A DNA stretch of 64,000 bases from G963663315 sp963668255. Lineage in GTDB: Bacteria > Pseudomonadota > Gammaproteobacteria > Arenicellales > Poriferihabitantaceae. The stretch is taken from NCBI GenBank assembly GCA_965116595.1, contig OZ220708.1, positions 372,001 to 436,000 of the forward strand. The letters are read 5' to 3'. Under the pieces are notes generated by a model. The model did no database searches, was not told the origin of the DNA, and saw nothing but the letters and a program-made list of their open reading frames with translations. The position numbers were made by a program, and so were the translations under genes. Below, piece by piece: positions 59,341 to 64,000 of this stretch. Numbering within the stretch: position 1 is the first letter of the stretch; every line of letters begins with the position of its first letter.

Positions 59341-62300
59341 TAGCTGTTTGTCTATAGCCCGGTTTACTGGGTAATAATTTATCCAGACTGTGCGGATCGT
59401 GGTGATAGCTGATATTATCCACTCCGAATTGATTCGCAAGTTCGATAAACAGTCTCTGATCAGAATAGACTTTCCAGTCATTGCCGAGGTTCAGGTACCC
59501 GGTCTCGCCGGAACACCGGGTATAGTGGATTCTTACTGCAACAGGATGTCCGCCGTTACCACCTCGGTACTGATCCAGAATTGAATTCAAATTCCCGATG
59601 CTGTCTGTAGTCAATTCCTGCTGCGACAGATTCAAATCCAGTCTGGCAAGACATTGCTTGCGAAGCATGTCAAGATCGCAGATATTTTCCACACGCATCT
59701 GGCAACCCCCGGTAACCTCGTCCGCACTGAACTCGCCAAAGGCAATCATTACTTTCTCCTTTTGCAGGATAGCAGAGCACTGGTTGAATTTTTCCGGGAA
59801 CAGTATGACTTCAACCCTGTGCCTCTCATTGTCAAGGACTACAAACGCCATTTTCCCACGTCGTGTCCTTGACACTCGCATTGACACCATGATGCCTGCG
59901 AATATTCCATTTCTCGGTGAACTGAAATCCTGGGTTGGCGCATCACGATCACTGAACGAATCGAGCTCTTCGGCATATCGTTTATACGGGTGCCCGGTCA
60001 GATACAGGCCGAGTGTTTCTTTTTCTGCGGCAAGGCGCTGTTCATCTGTCCAGTCAGGAATCCGGGCCGATTCCTCATTTTTCGTTGCCACCTCCCTGAT
60101 GCCGAACATGTCGAATTGTCCTGCCTTCTGGTCCTGCTGATGCTGACCGGCAGCTTTGATTGCATTATCGATTTCATTCATCGATGAAGCCCGATTACTG
60201 CACAGTACATCCATCGCACCACTTTTGATCAATACTTCCAGAACACGCTTGTTGATTTTTCGCATATCCAGGCGTCGACAGAACTCCTGCAGGGACTTGT
60301 ATTCAGCATTCCTGTCCCTCTCGTATACGATATTTTCAACCACGCCTTTACCGATGCCCTTCAAGGCGCCCAGACCATAGCTGATCACGTTATCGTCAAT
60401 CGCTCTGAATGTATGGAAACTGGAATTGATATCCGGTGACAATATGGTCAGACCCAGGGATTTGGAATCCGCCAGCAAGGTAACCACCCGGTTGGTATTA
60501 TCCATCTCGGCAGACAGCGCCGCTGCCATGAATGCGGCAGGATAATGGGTTTTCATCCATGCTGATTGGTAGGCAATCAACGCATACGCGACAGAATGCG
60601 ACCGGTTGAATCCATATCCGGCGAACTTGTCCATCAGGGTAAAGATACTGTCTGCAAGTTTCTCGCCCACCCCCCTTTCCACCGCTCCGTTAACAAACGT
60701 CTCACGCTGATTCGCCATCTCTTCAGGCAGTTTCTTGCCCATCGCCTTGCGCAGCAGGTCGGCCCCGCCCAGGGTGTAACCCGCCATGGACCGTGCAATT
60801 TCCATAACCTGTTCCTGGTAAATAATCACGCCATAGGTTGATTTGAGTATCGGTTCCAACTTTGGATGAAAATATGAAACCGTCTCCCGACCAGCCTTGC
60901 GGTTGACGAAATCATCAACCATGCCCGATTGCAAGGGCCCTGGTCGATACAGGGCGACCAATGCGACCAGATCCTCGAAAATTTCCGGGTGAGCCCGAAC
61001 AAGCAACTCTCTCGCGCCTCGCGATTCGATCTGGAAAATTGCCGTAGTCCGTCCGGTCCTCAGGAATTCAAATGTTGCGGGGTCATCCAGAGGCGCCTGA
61101 TTCAGATCAAGCAGGTCTTTGCCGCTAATGGATTTCCGATGGTTCACCATTTTTACCGCGGCATCGAGAATAGTAAGCGTGCGCACCCCGAGAAAATCGA
61201 ATTTGATCAGACCAATCGATTCCAGATCGTCCTTGTCCAACTGCGTGATAGCCTGGCTCAAATGGGCATCCGCATAAAGCGGGGCGTATTCGGTCAGGGG
61301 TTTTGGCGCGATCACCACTCCACCTGCATGCTTGCCTACATTTCTTGCAATTCCTTCGAGCTGCAGGGCAGCGTCAATCAATTCCTGTACATCCTCCTGA
61401 TTGTCATATCTGTCCCGCAACGCCTGTTCCCGATTCAGCGCTTTTTGCAGTGTCATGCCGACTTCAAACGGAATCAACTTTGCAATTTGATCGACAAACC
61501 CATAAGGGAAGCCCATCACTCGACCGACATCCCGTACCACTGCTTTCGCTGCCATTGTGCCAAAAGTGATAATCTGGGCGACCTGGTCATGACCGTATCG
61601 CTGAGCTACATATTCAATCACACGATCACGGCCATCTACACAAAAGTCGATATCGAAGTCCGGCAGGGAGACCCGCTCAGGATTCAGAAACCTCTCGAAC
61701 AACAAGCCATAGAATATCGGATCCAGATCAGTGATACCGGTAGACCAGGCAATCAGCGAACCGGCGCCGGAACCCCTTCCCGGACCCACTGGTATTCCAT
61801 TGTTCCGGGCCCACTTGACAAAATCTGCAACGATCAGAAAATACCCCGGATAGCCCATATTTTCGATGACCTCAAGTTCCATGTTCATCCGGTCGGCATA
61901 CTTTTGCTCAATCGTACAGGAACCATCGGGGTGATACAGCGCCGGAAGGTTGAATCGCCGCGCCAGCCCATTTTCCGCGTACTCCCGTAATAATAGCGAG
62001 GCTTCCGACCGACTTCCTGCATCCGGGTACCGTGGAAGGTGGTCCTGATCAAAATCCAGAAACAGGTTGCAGCGTTTTGCAATCTGAATGGAATTGGAAA
62101 TAGCAGAGGGAATGTCGGGAAATAATGCGACCATCTCCTGCGTCGATTTCAAATACTGATGATCAGTAAAATCCCTGGGTCGGCGACTGTCATCCAATAC
62201 CCTGCCATTGTTGATGCAGACTCTGATCTCATGCGCTTCAAACTCTTCGCGATTGATGAATACCACCCTGTTTGTCGCGACCAATCCAATGTTGCACTGA

Positions 62301-62866
62301 GTCGATAACTCTACCACCCGTCTTATATAGTCCTGCTCGCCTGTATGTCCGATTCGACTGACCGAGAAATATACCCGGTCACCAAAAACACCGCTATATT
62401 GATTTGCCCATTCGGGCAATTCTGATTCCCGTCCCTGCGAAATCAGATTTGCGGCAAATCCCTGATGTTCATCAATCAGACACAGCAACCCCTGGTTGTT
62501 CCCGGCCAACTCCGGCCAACTGATTACAATCCTGTTGTTTACACTGCCACGCAGATAGGCATCGCTGAGTAATTTGCTCAAGTGCTGATAGCCCTTGTTG
62601 TCGCCGCACAGCAAGGTAGCGCGATCAGCCGATTTCCCGGAGGCCGGATTTTCGATCCACACATCACACCCGACAATCGGTTTGACTCCTCTTGCCAGAC
62701 ATGCACGATAAAATTTGACCATGCCGTACAGATTGCAAAGGTCGGTAAGTGCAACAGCGGGTTGCTGAAATTCAGCGCAACTGTCAGCAAGCGGCTTTAG
62801 TCTGACAATGCCATCAGCCAGAGAGAACTCCGAATGCAGGTGCAGGTGAACGAAAGCGTCAACCAT
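59324..62866 (-). CDS. dnaE: DNA polymerase III alpha subunit
   Basis: A 1180-residue replicative polymerase of the DnaE1 type. The N-terminal PHP domain begins VHLHLHSEFSLADG; the catalytic aspartates lie in LPDFDIDFCVDGRD (about residue 400); fingers, HhH and C-terminal OB domains follow. The ATG at 62866 (MVDAFVHLHLHSE) fits the family and overlaps the end of rnhB by 8 bases; the open frame continues to 62923. In E. coli dnaE is followed by accA, here by pabBC. Confidence 0.96.
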   Translation of the reverse strand: MVDAFVHLHLHSEFSLADGIVRLKPLADSCAEFQQPAVALTDLCNLYGMVKFYRACLARGVKPIVGCDVWIENPASGKSADRATLLCGDNKGYQHLSKLLSDAYLRGSVNNRIVISWPELAGNNQGLLCLIDEHQGFAANLISQGRESELPEWANQYSGVFGDRVYFSVSRIGHTGEQDYIRRVVELSTQCNIGLVATNRVVFINREEFEAHEIRVCINNGRVLDDSRRPRDFTDHQYLKSTQEMVALFPDIPSAISNSIQIAKRCNLFLDFDQDHLPRYPDAGSRSEASLLLREYAENGLARRFNLPALYHPDGSCTIEQKYADRMNMELEVIENMGYPGYFLIVADFVKWARNNGIPVGPGRGSGAGSLIAWSTGITDLDPIFYGLLFERFLNPERVSLPDFDIDFCVDGRDRVIEYVAQRYGHDQVAQIITFGTMAAKAVVRDVGRVMGFPYGFVDQIAKLIPFEVGMTLQKALNREQALRDRYDNQEDVQELIDAALQLEGIARNVGKHAGGVVIAPKPLTEYAPLYADAHLSQAITQLDKDDLESIGLIKFDFLGVRTLTILDAAVKMVNHRKSISGKDLLDLNQAPLDDPATFEFLRTGRTTAIFQIESRGARELLVRAHPEIFEDLVALVALYRPGPLQSGMVDDFVNRKAGRETVSYFHPKLEPILKSTYGVIIYQEQVMEIARSMAGYTLGGADLLRKAMGKKLPEEMANQRETFVNGAVERGVGEKLADSIFTLMDKFAGYGFNRSHSVAYALIAYQSAWMKTHYPAAFMAAALSAEMDNTNRVVTLLADSKSLGLTILSPDINSSFHTFRAIDDNVISYGLGALKGIGKGVVENIVYERDRNAEYKSLQEFCRRLDMRKINKRVLEVLIKSGAMDVLCSNRASSMNEIDNAIKAAGQHQQDQKAGQFDMFGIREVATKNEESARIPDWTDEQRLAAEKETLGLYLTGHPYKRYAEELDSFSDRDAPTQDFSSPRNGIFAGIMVSMRVSRTRRGKMAFVVLDNERHRVEVILFPEKFNQCSAILQKEKVMIAFGEFSADEVTGGCQMRVENICDLDMLRKQCLARLDLNLSQQELTTDSIGNLNSILDQYRGGNGGHPVAVRIHYTRCSGETGYLNLGNDWKVYSDQRLFIELANQFGVDNISYHHDPHSLDKLLPSKPGYRQTANAQPF

Positions 62867-63437
62867 CGTTGAGCGTTTCCCTGACGTGAGCAAATGTTCT
62901 TCTGTGCTGACTGGTCGCCCCATGAATCCGAAGTGCCTCTATGTGCATTTTTGTCGGATAACCTTTGTGTTTTTCAAATCCATACTGGGGATAAACCAGT
63001 GACAACTCGACCATTTTGCGGTCACGCGCTTCTTTTGCCAGTATTGAAGCTGCCGAAATGGATGGATATATCGCGTCACCTCCGACCACGGCGCTGCAAT
63101 GGCAGTCAAGGACGGGGATTCTGTTGCCGTCTATCAGTGCGCTGTGTGGTTGAATATGCAGATTTTCCACTGCGCGTTTCATCGCCAGCAGGGTTGCCTG
63201 TAATATGTTGATCTGGTCTATCTCTTGCACGCTGGCCTGAGCCACAGACCATGACAATGCGGTTTCCCTGATTTGCCGCTCAAGTTCCGCCCTTCTCCGC
63301 GGGCTGAGTTTTTTCGAGTCGTCGAGTCCAGCGACAGGCCTGTTGTCATCGAGTATCACAGCAGCGGCAAATACAGCCCCTGCCAGCGGGCCTCGTCCCG
63401 CTTCGTCTACCCCGGCAATGTACCTGTTCGAATTCAA
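62859..63437 (-). CDS. rnhB: Ribonuclease HII
   Basis: A 192-residue enzyme that incises DNA at embedded ribonucleotides. The active-site motif IAGVDEAGRGPLAG is at residues 8-21, with the further acidic residues in ALIDGNRIP and the DRKMVEL region. It lies 9 bases after lpxB and overlaps dnaE by 8 bases, the standard lpxB-rnhB-dnaE order. Confidence 0.96.
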   Translation of the reverse strand: MNSNRYIAGVDEAGRGPLAGAVFAAAVILDDNRPVAGLDDSKKLSPRRRAELERQIRETALSWSVAQASVQEIDQINILQATLLAMKRAVENLHIQPHSALIDGNRIPVLDCHCSAVVGGDAIYPSISAASILAKEARDRKMVELSLVYPQYGFEKHKGYPTKMHIEALRIHGATSQHRRTFAHVRETLNDG

Positions 63438-63446
63438 CGACTCAAG

Positions 63447-64000
63447 TCAATGGTTCAGCAGTTTGACTACGGCCCTGCTGGCCCGCAGATTGGCATTGAG
63501 CTTCAACTGCCGGTGCATTGCCAGGAACAATTGATCAAGCTTTTCAACCTCCCCGCCATCGTCCAGATACCGCCTTAACGCTTTGGCAATACTGGCTGGC
63601 CTGGCCTTGCTCTGAATAAACTCCGGTACTACTGGCTCTCCGAGCAACTGATTGGGCATTGAATAGTGAGTCACGGACTTCAGTCTCTGAACAAGCCACC
63701 AGGTCAGTGCGCCAACCTTGTAGACAACCACATGGGGGCGTCGTAACAGCGCTGCTTCCAGCGCTGCCGTTCCCGACGCAAGCACAACCGCATCCGCAGC
63801 CTCCATGGCAAGCCGGGATTGCTCCTGCAGCAGGGTAATCGGTAAATCCCTGGTCGAACCCGCCACCTCACTGAATACTTGAGCGACCGTTTTGTTGGCA
63901 AATGGCAACACAAATTGCACAGCGGAGTCGGATTGATTGATGATCCTGGCAACTTGCAGAAAAATCGGCGCCAGTCTTGAAATTTCAGAATGACGACTTC
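63447..64000 (-). CDS. lpxB: Lipid-A-disaccharide synthase, C-terminal part
   Basis: The last 184 residues of LpxB, a GT-B glycosyltransferase (GT19) at the inner face of the inner membrane. It joins UDP-diacylglucosamine and lipid X. The visible frame starts at the window edge with SRHSEISRLAPIFLQVA, matching the family GSRxxEI motif, and continues with LASGTAALEAALLRRPHVVVYK and PNQLLGEPVVPEFIQ. The 5' end lies outside the window. Confidence 0.93.
   Translation of the reverse strand, partial: SRHSEISRLAPIFLQVARIINQSDSAVQFVLPFANKTVAQVFSEVAGSTRDLPITLLQEQSRLAMEAADAVVLASGTAALEAALLRRPHVVVYKVGALTWWLVQRLKSVTHYSMPNQLLGEPVVPEFIQSKARPASIAKALRRYLDDGGEVEKLDQLFLAMHRQLKLNANLRASRAVVKLLNH

Noticed and set aside
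60929..61990. 353-codon plus-strand open frame
   Set aside because: It is the antisense shadow of dnaE, which is unambiguous; the translation has no recognisable domain.

Overview
The window comes from a gammaproteobacterial chromosome. Four things point there: a fused rpoBC / str-S10-spc-alpha ribosomal super-cluster; the gene string birA-coaX-SPOR protein-tRNA(Thr-Tyr-Gly-Thr-Trp)-secE-nusG; lpxB-rnhB-dnaE; and a three-helix SecE. The genus cannot be named from sequence alone. Base composition is moderate. Almost everything from 13.7 to 52.7 kb, and again from 56 to 64 kb, is read leftwards (minus strand).

Layout. 0-13.6 kb is an accessory metabolic region. It holds the 3' end of sohB, an isopenicillin-N-synthase-like Fe(II)/2-oxoglutarate oxygenase, a betaine-type homocysteine S-methyltransferase, a tandem-Rieske ferredoxin, an ACMSD-like amidohydrolase, a complete tripartite tricarboxylate transporter (tctC-tctB-tctA) and a TauE/SafE-type (TSUP) exporter. 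It ends with a cytoplasmic-type molybdopterin oxidoreductase complex: a four-cluster ferredoxin, the catalytic subunit and a membrane cytochrome-b-like subunit, followed by a thioredoxin-fold [2Fe-2S] ferredoxin. 13.7-18.5 kb carries a Crp/Fnr-type regulator, glmM, ftsH and rlmE. 18.5-37 kb is the str-S10-spc-alpha cluster from rpsL to rplQ, with a strong promoter before rpsL. 37-49 kb is rpoC, rpoB, rplL, rplJ (with an L10 leader RNA), rplA, rplK, nusG and secE. 49-50.1 kb is a tRNA operon. 50.2-52.7 kb holds a SPOR protein, coaX and birA. 52.7-56 kb holds ispG, a palindromic repeat array and ilvD on the plus strand. 56-64 kb is a CmoA-like methyltransferase, a second TSUP protein, a pabB-pabC fusion, dnaE, rnhB and partial lpxB.

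The most striking feature is in the tRNA operon. The first gene, tRNA-Thr(UGU), is interrupted in its anticodon loop, immediately after the anticodon, by a 286-nt sequence. It has the hallmarks of a group I self-splicing intron of the cyanobacterial tRNA-Leu type: a U·G splice-site pair, P4 and P7 pairings, and a terminal G. The host genes for such introns that I can recall are tRNA-Leu, tRNA-Ile(CAU), tRNA-Arg(CCU) and tRNA-fMet; I do not recall one in tRNA-Thr of a gammaproteobacterium.

Other points of interest are three related TGTCA...GACA palindromes around the catabolic genes, a Soe/Psr-like Mo-enzyme module with an unusual anchor next to sulfite-exporter-like and TTT transport genes, a near-consensus FNR box before that module, a CmoA homologue with the carboxy-SAM arginine apparently replaced, and lineage losses (no tuf in the tRNA operon, no folP between ftsH and glmM, no accA after dnaE).
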